Assembly (NCBI GenBank): GCA_035551355.1
Contig: DASZNF010000079.1
Location: 51,564 to 115,563, forward strand
Length of the DNA: 64,000 bases
Direction of reading: 5' to 3'
Source of the DNA: DATATV01 sp035551355
Lineage (GTDB): Bacteria; Actinomycetota; Actinomycetes; Mycobacteriales; Pseudonocardiaceae
Shown one piece after another: positions 8,914 through 17,277 of the stretch (its first letter is position 1; each line of letters opens with the position of its first letter). The position numbers and the translations under genes are program-made. Under the pieces are notes generated by a model, which saw only the letters and a list, made by a program, of their open reading frames with translations, ran no database searches and had not been told where the DNA came from.

Positions 8914-10347
8914 TCAGCGCAGCAAGGCGTCCACGAACGCGCCCGGCTCGAACGGGGCCAGATCGTCGGGGCCTTCGCCAAGGCCGACCAGCTTCACCGG
9001 CACGCCGAGTTCGCGCTGCACCTGGAACACGATGCCGCCCTTGGCGGTGCCGTCCAGCTTGGTCAGCACGATCCCGGTCACGTCGATCAGATCGGCGAAC
9101 ACCCGGGCCTGGGTGAGGCCGTTCTGCCCGGTGGTGGCGTCCAGCACCAGCAGCACTTCGTCGATCTTGGTCTGCTTCTCCACCACCCGCTTGACCTTGC
9201 CCAGCTCGTCCATCAGGCCGGTCTTGGTGTGCAGCCGGCCCGCGGTGTCGATCAGCACGGTGTCCACCTTGGCTTCCACGCCCCGCTTGACCGAGTCGAA
9301 GGCGACCGCGGCCGGGTCGGCGCCCTCGCGGCCGCGGACCACCTCCGCGCCCACCCGATTGGCCCAGGTCTCCAGCTGGTCGGCGGCGGCGGCCCGGAAG
9401 GTGTCGGCCGCGCCCAGCAGCACCTGGTAGCCGTCGGCGACCAGCACCCGGGCCAGTTTGCCGGTGGTGGTGGTCTTGCCGGTGCCGTTCACCCCGGCCA
9501 CCAGGATCACCGCCGGGCCGGCCTCGTGCGGCAGCGCGCGGACCGCGCGTTCCATGTCCGGGTGCAGCGCGTCGACCAGCACCTCACGCAGCAGGCCGCG
9601 TACCTGTTCGGCGGTGCGCACGCCCCGGCGGTTCAGCTCGGTGCGCAGGTTGTCCACGATCTCGGTGGTGGTGGCCGCGCCGAGGTCGGCCAGCAGCAGG
9701 GTGTCCTCGATGTCGGTCCAGGACTCCTCGTCCAGGTCACCGGCGCCGAGCAGGCCCAGCAGGCTCTGCCCGAAGGCGGAGCGGGACCGGCCGAGCTGGC
9801 CGCGCAGCCGCTCCAGCCGCCCCTCCGGCGGCGCGATCTCGTCGATCTGGGCCGGGGCGGCCGAGGCTGCGGGAGTCTGGACCGGGACCTCGGCGGTCGG
9901 CGGTTCGTCGAGCACGTCGGAGATGGCCAGCGAGTCGGTGGGCGGCTCGGTCTGCACGGGCACCGGCGTGGTCGGCGGCTCGGTGCGCGGCGGGGTGGCG
10001 GTGTCCGTTCCGCCTTCGGTCCCGTCCGGCAGCCCGACATCCACGATGGACTTCCGGTCGGCGTCGCGGGGCACCGAGGCGTCGTCGCCAACGCCGGGCT
10101 GCCCGTCCACCTCCGGGCGGTCGGCCACCGGGTGTTCGGGTGGGGCCGGTTGCCCGCCCTTGGCCAGGCTGATGCCGCTGCCGGCCTGGTAGCCGGTGCG
10201 GCCGGCGCCGGGCTCGACGGTGCCGGCCGGCTGTCGGTCGTGCAGGTTGATCCGTCGCCTGCGGGCCAGCAGCAGGCCCGCGACCAGGATCGCGGCCAGC
10301 ACGACGACAACTACGACGATGATCAGGATTACGGTCGTGGTCGACAC
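8914..10347 (-). CDS. ftsY: SRP receptor FtsY
   Basis: A 477-residue SRP receptor GTPase that partners Ffh at the membrane. An N-terminal transmembrane helix (residues 5-28, Val/Ile run followed by RRRR) anchors it. A 150-residue acidic/Pro-Thr-rich linker follows, then the NG domain with GVNGTGKTTTT (285-295), DTAGRLHTK and TKLDGTAKGG. GTG 10347 is selected: it gives the typical actinobacterial membrane anchor and is preceded by GAGGA about nine bases upstream. The open frame continues beyond it without homology. Both partners of the SRP pathway therefore lie within 9 kb, as in mycobacteria. Confidence 0.95.
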   Translation of the reverse strand: MSTTTVILIIVVVVVVLAAILVAGLLLARRRRINLHDRQPAGTVEPGAGRTGYQAGSGISLAKGGQPAPPEHPVADRPEVDGQPGVGDDASVPRDADRKSIVDVGLPDGTEGGTDTATPPRTEPPTTPVPVQTEPPTDSLAISDVLDEPPTAEVPVQTPAASAAPAQIDEIAPPEGRLERLRGQLGRSRSAFGQSLLGLLGAGDLDEESWTDIEDTLLLADLGAATTTEIVDNLRTELNRRGVRTAEQVRGLLREVLVDALHPDMERAVRALPHEAGPAVILVAGVNGTGKTTTTGKLARVLVADGYQVLLGAADTFRAAAADQLETWANRVGAEVVRGREGADPAAVAFDSVKRGVEAKVDTVLIDTAGRLHTKTGLMDELGKVKRVVEKQTKIDEVLLVLDATTGQNGLTQARVFADLIDVTGIVLTKLDGTAKGGIVFQVQRELGVPVKLVGLGEGPDDLAPFEPGAFVDALLR

Positions 10348-10477
10348 GTGGCCATCCTCGCACGGGCCGGAGTAACGGCCCGGCGGCCCAGGGTGGACGT
10401 GCGGGATGGGCCATCCGGACGAATCTGACGCCCGTTCATTCCCAAAACGGCACCACGGCTCGCCCAGTTTCGTCACA

Positions 10478-11053
10478 GTGACTGAACAGCTGGTGAGCAG
10501 GGGGGTGACTGTCTTGACCGGCCCGATATCCGGGGACGACGAGGCGGCGGTGAACGCGAAACTCGATGCCTGGGTGACGGCGGCGCGGGAGAAGGCGCAG
10601 CGGTACCGGTCGGTGCAGGCCGACACGTCCCAGGTGTCGATCACCGAGACGTCGAAGGACGGCCTGGTGACGGTGACCGTGGACGCCAACGGGACCATGA
10701 CCGACCTGCGGTTGACCGACGGGGTGCGTGAGCTGTCCGGGCAGCAGGTGGCCGCGGCGGTGCTGGCCACCGTGCGCCGGGCCAACGCGAAGATCCCGGA
10801 ACGGATCGCCGAGATCCTCCGCGACCGGGCCGCCGACGACCGGGCGACCATCGACGCGGTGCTGGCCAACTACCGCAGCCGCTTCCCCGAACCCGAGCCG
10901 GACGCGCCGCCGGACGCCGATTGCGCGCAGGACATGGACACCGGCCGGCCGAGCGAGCCCGCCCCGCGCCCGGCGCCCCGTCCCCGGCCGCGCCCGAGAC
11001 CGGCCGACGACGGCGATGACGACTGGAAAGGCCCGACGATCCTTGGCGAGTGA
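10478..11053 (+). CDS. YbaB/EbfC-like DNA-binding protein
   Basis: About 191 residues, with a YbaB/EbfC-like fold: a coiled N-terminal helix (DDEAAVNAKLDAWVTAAREK), a beta-sheet core (GLVTVTVDANGTMTDLRL) and a second long helix (SGQQVAAAVLATVRRANAKI). The last 50 residues are Pro/Arg-rich with alternating PRP. Paralogous YbaB-like proteins are common in Pseudonocardiaceae and Nocardia, some linked to ESX clusters, but none is seen here. The start is uncertain: GTG 10478, GTG 10505 or TTG 10514 (the last with GGGGGGTGA upstream) are all possible. It is divergent from ftsY and converges on smc. Confidence 0.7.
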   Translation: MTEQLVSRGVTVLTGPISGDDEAAVNAKLDAWVTAAREKAQRYRSVQADTSQVSITETSKDGLVTVTVDANGTMTDLRLTDGVRELSGQQVAAAVLATVRRANAKIPERIAEILRDRAADDRATIDAVLANYRSRFPEPEPDAPPDADCAQDMDTGRPSEPAPRPAPRPRPRPRPADDGDDDWKGPTILGE

Positions 11054-11058
11054 GCGGG

Positions 11059-14000
11059 TCAGTCCGCCTCGGCCGACTCGGCCACCGGCTCAGCATCAGC
11101 CGCAGACTCGGCCTCCGACGCAGCACCACCCGCTTTCGACGGCCGCACCGAGTTCTCGACGACCAGACTGACGTGGCCGCCGGTGGGCGGGGGCGCCGGT
11201 TCGGACAGTGGGCGGGATTCGCCGCGGCCGCGCAGGCGCTGGGAGATCACCTGGCTGATGCCGTCGCCGCGCATGCTCACGCCGTAGAGCGCGTCGCCGA
11301 TCTCCATGGTGGGCTTCTGGTGGGTGATGATGATCAGCTGCGAGGCCTCGCGCAGCTGGTCGAGCAGACCGATCAGCCGGCGCAGGTTGGTGTCGTCCAG
11401 CGCGGCCTCGATCTCGTCCATCACGTAGAACGGCGACGGGCGGGCGCGGAAGATGGCCACCAGCATGGCCACCGCGACCAGCGACTTCTCGCCACCGGAC
11501 AGCAGCGACAGGCGCTTGACCTTCTTGCCCGGCGGCCGCGCCTCGACGTCCACGCCGGTGGTCAGCATGTCGTCCGGTTCGGTGAGCACCATCCGGCCTT
11601 CGCCGCCCGGGAACAGCGCGCTGAACACGATCTCGAACTCGCGCGCCACATCGTGGTAGGCGGAGGCGAAGACCTCAAGGATCTTGTCGTCGACCTCCTT
11701 GATCACGGTCAGCAGGTCGCGCCGGGTCGCCTTGAGGTCTTCCAGCTGCGTGGACAGGAACTTGTAGCGTTCCTCCAGCGCGGCGAACTCCTCCAGGGCC
11801 AGCGGGTTGACCTTGCCCAGGGTGGCCAGGTCCCGCTCGGCCCGCTTGGCCCGCCGGGCCTGGGTGTCCCGGTCGTAGGGCAGCGCCATCGGCGCGGTGA
11901 CCTGCTCGCCGCGCTCCTTGGCCGCCTCGTACTCGGCCATCTCGACCGCGCCCGGCGGCACCGGCACCAGCGGCCCGTACTCGTTGACCAGGTCTTCCAG
12001 GCCGATGCCGAAGCTCTCCAGGATCTTGGCCTCGAGCTGCTCCAACCGCATCCGCTGCTCGGCCCGCAGCACCTCGTCGCGGTGCACCGCGTCGGTCAGT
12101 TTCTCCAGCTCACCGGCCATTTCGCGGACCCGGTTGCGCACCCCGGCCAGCGCCGATTCGGCGCTCTGCCGGGCGGTCTGCGCGGCGTCGCGTTCGGCGG
12201 CCGCCCGGTTGAGCGACACCCCGATCCGGGCCAGCGCGAACTCGCCGGACTCGGTCACCGCCTTGGCCAGCACCGCGCCCCGCTGCCGGGCCGCCTGCGC
12301 CCGCGCCGCCCGTTCCCGGGCCTCCCGCTCGGCTCGCGCCGCCCGGCGCAACCCGTCGGCCCGGCCCTGCAGCGCCCGGGCCCGCTCCTCCGCGGTGCGC
12401 AGCGCCAGCCGGGCGTCCACCTCGTGCTGGCGCGCGTTGCCCAGTGAGTTGGCGGCCTGATCGCGTTCGGTGGTGTCGGGTTCCTCCTCGACCGTCTCGG
12501 TCTGCGCGACGGCCAGCCGCTCTTCCAGTTCGGCGAGCTTGCCTGCCGCGTCCTCGCGGGACTGCTCGACCTTGGTGCGGGCCACCGCGGCCCGCTCCAC
12601 CTCGGCTTGTGCCGAGCGGGCGGCCTGCTGCAGCCGGTTGAGCCGCTCCCCGGAGCGTGCGTTGCGTACTTTGGCTTCGTTGAGCGCTTCCTTGGCCGAG
12701 TTCACCTCGTCGCGGCGGGCCTGCTGCTCGGCTTTGGCCCCATGCAGGGCGGCGCCGGCCTGCTGGGCGGCGCGCTGCGCGGCGGCCAGCTTCTCGTTGG
12801 CCTCGTCGACCGCAGCCTGCACTTCGATCACGCTCTGGCTGCGCCCGGAGCCGCCGACCGCCCAGTCCGCGCCGAGCAGGTCGCCCTCGGTGGTCACCGC
12901 CCGCACCTCGGGGTGACGTTCCACCAGTTCCCGGGCCTCGGCGAGGGTGTTCACCACGGCCATCCGGTCCAGCGCGCGGTTGACCGCGGGCCGCAGCGCC
13001 TCGGGCGCGGTGACCAGGTCGATCGCCCAGCCTCCCTCGCGCAGCTCGGGCCAGCCGGATCTGTCCACAGTGGACGTACTGCCACCGATCAACAACCCGG
13101 CGCGGCCGGAGTCGTTGCCCCGCAACAGTTCCAGCGCGGCCAGGGCCTGCTGTCCGCCGTTCACCGCGACCGCGTCGGCCACCGGCCCGAGCGCCGCGGC
13201 CAGCGCCACCTCGGCCCCGGGCCGCACCGTCAGCAACGCCGCGACCGAGCCGAGGATGCCGGGCAGCCGGTCGGTCGCGGCCAGCAGTGCGCCCGCGCCG
13301 TCCTTGCGGTTGAGACCCATGGAAAGCGCGTCCACCCGGGCCTGCCAGGCCGCGATGTCCTTCTCCGCTTTCCGTTCCGTGGCAACGAGTTCGTCGACCC
13401 GGTCCCGGGCCGCGTCGGCGGCTTCCCCGGCGTGGCGGTGACGTTCGACGAGGTCGGCGTCGTCGGTTTCCTCGGCGCCGGACTCGGCCTGCGCCTCGGC
13501 CAGTTCGGTGGCCGCCAGTTCGGCCCGCTCGCTGGCCTCGGCCAGCGAGGTGGACAGCCGCTCGATCTCCTCGGCGGTGGCGTTCGTCTTGCTGCGCAAC
13601 GCTTCCACCTGTCCGGACAGGCGAGCCAGGCCCTCCCGCCGGTCAGCCACCGCGCGCACCGCGGCCAGGTGCGCGCGCTCGGCGGCGGCGACCCGCTGCT
13701 CCAGTTCCGAGCGCATCTCGGTGGCCTCGGCCAGTGCGTAGCGGGCCTCGGTGACCGCGGCCTGCAGCTCGGCCTCGCGTTCGGCGGTGCGCTCGGCCTC
13801 GGCCTCCAGCTCGTCCGGGTCGCGGCCGGCCTGCTGGGACTCCGGTTCCTCGGACAGGTGCCGGGCCCGCTCCACGGCCAGCCGGACCGTGCCGCGCAGC
13901 CGTTCCTCCAGGGCGGAGAGCTTGTACCAGGTGTCCTGCGCGGCGGAGAGCTTCGGGGTTTCCTGGGCGACCCGCTCCTCCAGGTCGTTCTGTTGCGCCT

Positions 14001-14796
14001 GGGCGATCTGCAGGGCCTGCTCGACCTCGGCCCGGCGGGCCCGCGCGGTGGACTCGTCGGCCTCGTCGCGGGCCAATTCGGTGCGCTGGCCGACCAGGTC
14101 GTCGGCGTGCAGGCGCAGCCGGGCGTCGCGCAGCTCGGCCTGCACGGCCTGGGCCTTGCGGGCGATCTCGGCCTGCTTGCCCAGCGGCTTGAGCTGGCGG
14201 CGCAGTTCGCCGGTGAGGTCGGTCAACCGGGTGAGGTTGGCCTGCATGGCGTCCAGCTTGCGCAGCGCTTTTTCCTTGCGCTTGCGGTGTTTCAGGACGC
14301 CCGCGGCTTCCTCGATGAAGGCCCGGCGGCCTTCCGGCTTGGACTCCAGGATCGCGCCGAGCTGCCCCTGCCCGACGATGACGTGCATCTCGCGGCCGAT
14401 GCCGGAGTCGGAGAGCAGTTCCTGCACGTCCATCAGGCGGCAGCCGTTGCCGTTGATCTCGTACTCACTGGCGCCGTCGCGGAACATGCGGCGGGTGATG
14501 GAGACCTCGGTGTAGTCGATGGGCAGCGCGCCGTCGGTGTTGTCGATGGTGAGGGTGACCTCGGCCCGGCCGAGCGGGGCCCGGCCGGAGGTGCCGGCGA
14601 AGATGACGTCTTCCATCTTGCCGCCGCGCAGGGCCTTGGCGCCCTGTTCGCCCATGACCCAGGACAGGGCGTCCAGTACGTTGGACTTGCCGGATCCGTT
14701 GGGGCCGACCACGCAGGTGATGCCGGGTTCGAAGCGCAGCGTGGTAGCCGATGCGAAGGACTTGAAGCCCTTCAACGTCAGGCTCTTCAGGTGCAT
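11059..14796 (-). CDS. smc: chromosome segregation ATPase SMC
   Basis: The 1245-residue condensin ATPase. The N-terminal Walker A is GPNGSGKSNVLDALSWVMGE (from residue 31). Long coiled coils flank a hinge around residues 505-650 (LLTVRPGAEVALAAALGPV region). The C-terminal head has the signature LLSGGEKSLVAVAML and Walker B FYVMDEIEAALDD. About 50 residues after the head are Ala/Glu/Ser-rich and disordered. Length is slightly above the usual 1180-1200. ScpA and ScpB are not in this window. acyP lies 100 bases upstream on the same strand, the same order as in M. tuberculosis. Confidence 0.97.
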   Translation of the reverse strand: MHLKSLTLKGFKSFASATTLRFEPGITCVVGPNGSGKSNVLDALSWVMGEQGAKALRGGKMEDVIFAGTSGRAPLGRAEVTLTIDNTDGALPIDYTEVSITRRMFRDGASEYEINGNGCRLMDVQELLSDSGIGREMHVIVGQGQLGAILESKPEGRRAFIEEAAGVLKHRKRKEKALRKLDAMQANLTRLTDLTGELRRQLKPLGKQAEIARKAQAVQAELRDARLRLHADDLVGQRTELARDEADESTARARRAEVEQALQIAQAQQNDLEERVAQETPKLSAAQDTWYKLSALEERLRGTVRLAVERARHLSEEPESQQAGRDPDELEAEAERTAEREAELQAAVTEARYALAEATEMRSELEQRVAAAERAHLAAVRAVADRREGLARLSGQVEALRSKTNATAEEIERLSTSLAEASERAELAATELAEAQAESGAEETDDADLVERHRHAGEAADAARDRVDELVATERKAEKDIAAWQARVDALSMGLNRKDGAGALLAATDRLPGILGSVAALLTVRPGAEVALAAALGPVADAVAVNGGQQALAALELLRGNDSGRAGLLIGGSTSTVDRSGWPELREGGWAIDLVTAPEALRPAVNRALDRMAVVNTLAEARELVERHPEVRAVTTEGDLLGADWAVGGSGRSQSVIEVQAAVDEANEKLAAAQRAAQQAGAALHGAKAEQQARRDEVNSAKEALNEAKVRNARSGERLNRLQQAARSAQAEVERAAVARTKVEQSREDAAGKLAELEERLAVAQTETVEEEPDTTERDQAANSLGNARQHEVDARLALRTAEERARALQGRADGLRRAARAEREARERAARAQAARQRGAVLAKAVTESGEFALARIGVSLNRAAAERDAAQTARQSAESALAGVRNRVREMAGELEKLTDAVHRDEVLRAEQRMRLEQLEAKILESFGIGLEDLVNEYGPLVPVPPGAVEMAEYEAAKERGEQVTAPMALPYDRDTQARRAKRAERDLATLGKVNPLALEEFAALEERYKFLSTQLEDLKATRRDLLTVIKEVDDKILEVFASAYHDVAREFEIVFSALFPGGEGRMVLTEPDDMLTTGVDVEARPPGKKVKRLSLLSGGEKSLVAVAMLVAIFRARPSPFYVMDEIEAALDDTNLRRLIGLLDQLREASQLIIITHQKPTMEIGDALYGVSMRGDGISQVISQRLRGRGESRPLSEPAPPPTGGHVSLVVENSVRPSKAGGAASEAESAADAEPVAESAEAD

Positions 14797-14896
14797 GCGC
14801 TCGGTCCTCCAGCCGATGGGCGTCCGGTCGAGGGTACTCGGGGGTGCTGGTCAACAGTGGGAGGTCGGGCCCTTGACCACCGGATCAACTGCTGAT

Positions 14897-15175
14897 TCAG
14901 CGCTCGACGAAGCCGCTCAGTTCCCCCTTGGCGGTACTCCAGCGTGGCACGACGGTGTCGATGGCGAACGGGGTGTCCCCGGAGCGCAGGAGGTCGAGAA
15001 ATGATTCACAGTCGGCCTGCGGACCCTCGGCGAGCACCTCGACCCGGCCGTCAGCGAGGTTTCGGGCCCAGCCGACCAGGCCGAATTCCAGCGCCCGGGC
15101 CCGCGTCCACCAGCGGAAACCCACTCCCTGGACGCGGCCGTGCACCCACGCGGTCAGTCGCACTGTTCGCCCCAC
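14897..15175 (-). CDS. acyP: acylphosphatase
   Basis: A 92-residue enzyme hydrolysing the carboxyl-phosphate bond of acylphosphates. The acylphosphatase-1 signature is complete: GRVQGVGFRWW with catalytic Arg21 and GWARNLADGRVEV with Asn39. It is a single compact ferredoxin-like domain with no targeting signal. It sits immediately upstream of smc on the same strand, the conserved actinobacterial arrangement. Confidence 0.95.
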   Translation of the reverse strand: MGRTVRLTAWVHGRVQGVGFRWWTRARALEFGLVGWARNLADGRVEVLAEGPQADCESFLDLLRSGDTPFAIDTVVPRWSTAKGELSGFVER

Positions 15176-15266
15176 GGTTCCATGATGCCCGGTGCCAGGT
15201 CACGATCCACGAACTTCCCGGCCAGACACGATCTGGGGTCGCCCGACAGTGATACGGTCCCGCTCC

Positions 15267-15959
15267 GTGAACGGGTCCGGCCTGGATGCGGGCGAGTCGC
15301 CGCCCGAAGGCCGCAAAAGCCGACGACGTCCGTCGATCCAGGCGAGTCTGGTCGCGGTGTTGCTCGGGGCCGCGGTGGCCGGGAGCGCGACCGTGGCCAG
15401 CCGATTGTCCGACGATCAACCGCAGGTGGTCGACGCGGCGCCGGACCAACCGCCCGCACTCATGGTGACCGCGGATCATTTGGGCCCGACTCCATTGGGT
15501 GACACCGTGTCCGCGACGGCGACGCCGTCGCCCACCACGACCACCACGGCTCCCGCCAGCACCACGACCGCCACCCAGCCGATCACCCGATCGAGTGCTT
15601 CGGCCGGCAGTGGCGCCAACAGTGCCGTGACGCCCGCGCAGAACGGTCAGGCCGGGCAGTTGATCGCCTACATCAACGCGATCCGCACCCAGACCGGTTG
15701 CCAGGCGCTGCGCGAGGACGGGCGCCTCGACTCGGCGGCGCAGCAGCACAGCGTGGCGATGTCGCAGCATCAGTCCGGTGGCGGGGACGGGGCGAGCGCG
15801 CAGAACACGGCGCGGGGCGAGACCTCGGCCAGTCAGGTGATCGAGTCGTGGGCGCAGTCCAGACACGATATGCAGAACATCGTGAACTGCGGTTATGCGA
15901 CCATCGGTGTCGGCCTGGTGACCAACGGATGGTATTGGACAGCCGACTTCAGTCACTGA
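15267..15959 (+). CDS. membrane-anchored CAP-domain protein
   Basis: A 230-residue exported protein. A positively charged N-terminus (RKSRRR) precedes one hydrophobic segment (about 24-44, SLVAVLLGAAVAGSATVAS). Then come a Thr/Ser-rich linker with TTTTT runs (about 80-115) and a C-terminal CAP/SCP (YkwD-type) domain: LIAYINAIRTQTGCQAL, AAQQHSVAMSQHQ, ASQVIESWAQSRHDMQNIV and GWYWTADFS. CAP proteins are secreted or surface proteins of mostly unknown activity. The GTG start is chosen because it sits just before the charged stretch; no good ribosome-binding site is seen, and a GATACG box 15 bases upstream hints at a nearly leaderless transcript. Confidence 0.8.
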   Translation: MNGSGLDAGESPPEGRKSRRRPSIQASLVAVLLGAAVAGSATVASRLSDDQPQVVDAAPDQPPALMVTADHLGPTPLGDTVSATATPSPTTTTTAPASTTTATQPITRSSASAGSGANSAVTPAQNGQAGQLIAYINAIRTQTGCQALREDGRLDSAAQQHSVAMSQHQSGGGDGASAQNTARGETSASQVIESWAQSRHDMQNIVNCGYATIGVGLVTNGWYWTADFSH

Positions 15960-16024
15960 ACTTTTGACGCGTAGGGCACACTGCGTACCAAGATTTTTCT
16001 CCGGAAAGCCGACCAGGGAGAGGC

Positions 16025-16549
16025 ATGTCCGAGCCTGACCAGCGCGAACAGCTCGCGCCGCCGACCGAGCGCCGGGCCAACACGAAGGCTGCCGCACTGC
16101 TGGCCGGTTCCGGTGTGGTGCTGGCGACCGTGCTGGGTTCACTGGCCGTGGTCGGCAACTCCTCGAACAACGCGACCGAGCCGGTGAGCAACACCAGCCC
16201 CGCCGGACCCGTCGTGACTGAGGCCACAACCGACTCGACGATCGCGACCACCGAAGCGCCGGCCGCCACCCCGGTCCCGAGCGCGACCCCCGTCACCGAA
16301 ACCACCACGGTCGAGACGACCACGCGCACCACGCACCACCACGTGATCATCACGACCACGAGCGGCCCCGGCGGCATCACCACCCTCACCAGCACCGTCG
16401 AGGACCCTCCCCCGCCGACCGACCCCACCAAGCCCCCGCCGACCGATCCGACCGACCCGACGGTTCCGACGGACCCGACCCCGACCGGTTCGACCGGCCC
16501 CACGCCCACCGGCACGAACAGCGGAGCCGACAGCAACACGAGTCCCTGA
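16025..16549 (+). CDS. Thr/Pro-rich single-pass surface protein
   Basis: A 174-residue protein of no recognised family. A short cytosolic N-terminus precedes one transmembrane helix (about 23-43, AAALLAGSGVVLATVLGSLA). Everything after it is low-complexity: Thr-rich with a HHH and ITTTSG stretch, then repeated PTDPT/PPPTDPT units to the end. The ATG is preceded by GGGAGAGG, so translation is likely. It follows the CAP-domain gene in the same orientation with similar architecture (anchor plus Thr linker) but no folded domain; it may be a wall-spanning stalk. Confidence 0.65.
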   Translation: MSEPDQREQLAPPTERRANTKAAALLAGSGVVLATVLGSLAVVGNSSNNATEPVSNTSPAGPVVTEATTDSTIATTEAPAATPVPSATPVTETTTVETTTRTTHHHVIITTTSGPGGITTLTSTVEDPPPPTDPTKPPPTDPTDPTVPTDPTPTGSTGPTPTGTNSGADSNTSP

Positions 16550-16565
16550 GTTCGGCCGGCTGATC

Positions 16566-16587
16566 GGCGGCACGGGCGGGTGCCGCC
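16566..16587. terminator. hairpin between convergent genes
   Basis: Perfect eight-base arms GGCGGCAC (16566-16573) and GTGCCGCC (16580-16587) with a six-base loop lie between the Thr/Pro-rich gene and the end of kdpE. There is no T-run. A bidirectional terminator is plausible. Confidence 0.4.
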
Positions 16588-17277
16588 TCACATCTCGAAG
16601 CGGTAGCCCATCCCCGGTTCCGTCAGCAGGTGCCTCGGCCGGGCCGGTTCGCGCTCCAACTTCCGCCGCAGCTGCGCCAGATAAACCCGCAAATAGTGCG
16701 ACTCCGTCGCGTACGCGGGACCCCACACGTCGCGCAGCAGTTGCTTCTGCGCGACCAGCCGCCCCCGGTTGCGCACCAGCACCTCCAGCACTCCCCATTC
16801 GGTCGGCGTCAGGTGCACCTCCTCGCCGTCTTTCCGCACCTTTTTCGCGACCAGGTCGACCGTGAAGGAATCGGTCTGGATGACGGCTTCTTCACCCTCG
16901 CCGACCGAGACGGCGGCCCGGCGTACGGCGGCCCGCAGGCGGGCCAGCAACTCGTCCATGCCGAAGGGCTTGGTCACGTAGTCATCCGCGCCCGCGTCCA
17001 GCGCTTCGACCTTGTCGACCGAATCGGTTCGGGCGGACAACACGATGATCGGCACGCCCGACCAGCCCCGCAGCCCGGCGATGACCTCGGTGCCGTCCAG
17101 GTCCGGCAGGCCCAGGTCCAGGACCACGACATCCGGTTTGCCGTCGGCGGCCGCGCGCAGCGCGGACGCACCGTCGACGGCGGTCAGGACCTGGTAGCCG
17201 CGCGCGGCCAGGTTGATGCGCAGGGCGCGCAGGATCTGCGGCTCGTCGTCGACCACCAGCACCCTCGTGCCGCTCAC
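16588..17277 (-). CDS. kdpE: KdpE response regulator
   Basis: A 229-residue OmpR-type regulator, the output of the KdpD sensor. The receiver domain has the acidic pair DDE (10-12), phospho-acceptor Asp54 (VVLDLGLP), Ser81 and Lys103 (YVTKPFG). The C-terminal winged helix includes LTPTEWGVLEVLVRNRGRLV and YLRVYLAQLRRKLE. GTG 17277 overlaps the kdpD stop by four bases. It is the last gene of the kdp operon here, so the operon is probably autoregulated. Confidence 0.95.
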   Translation of the reverse strand: MSGTRVLVVDDEPQILRALRINLAARGYQVLTAVDGASALRAAADGKPDVVVLDLGLPDLDGTEVIAGLRGWSGVPIIVLSARTDSVDKVEALDAGADDYVTKPFGMDELLARLRAAVRRAAVSVGEGEEAVIQTDSFTVDLVAKKVRKDGEEVHLTPTEWGVLEVLVRNRGRLVAQKQLLRDVWGPAYATESHYLRVYLAQLRRKLEREPARPRHLLTEPGMGYRFEM

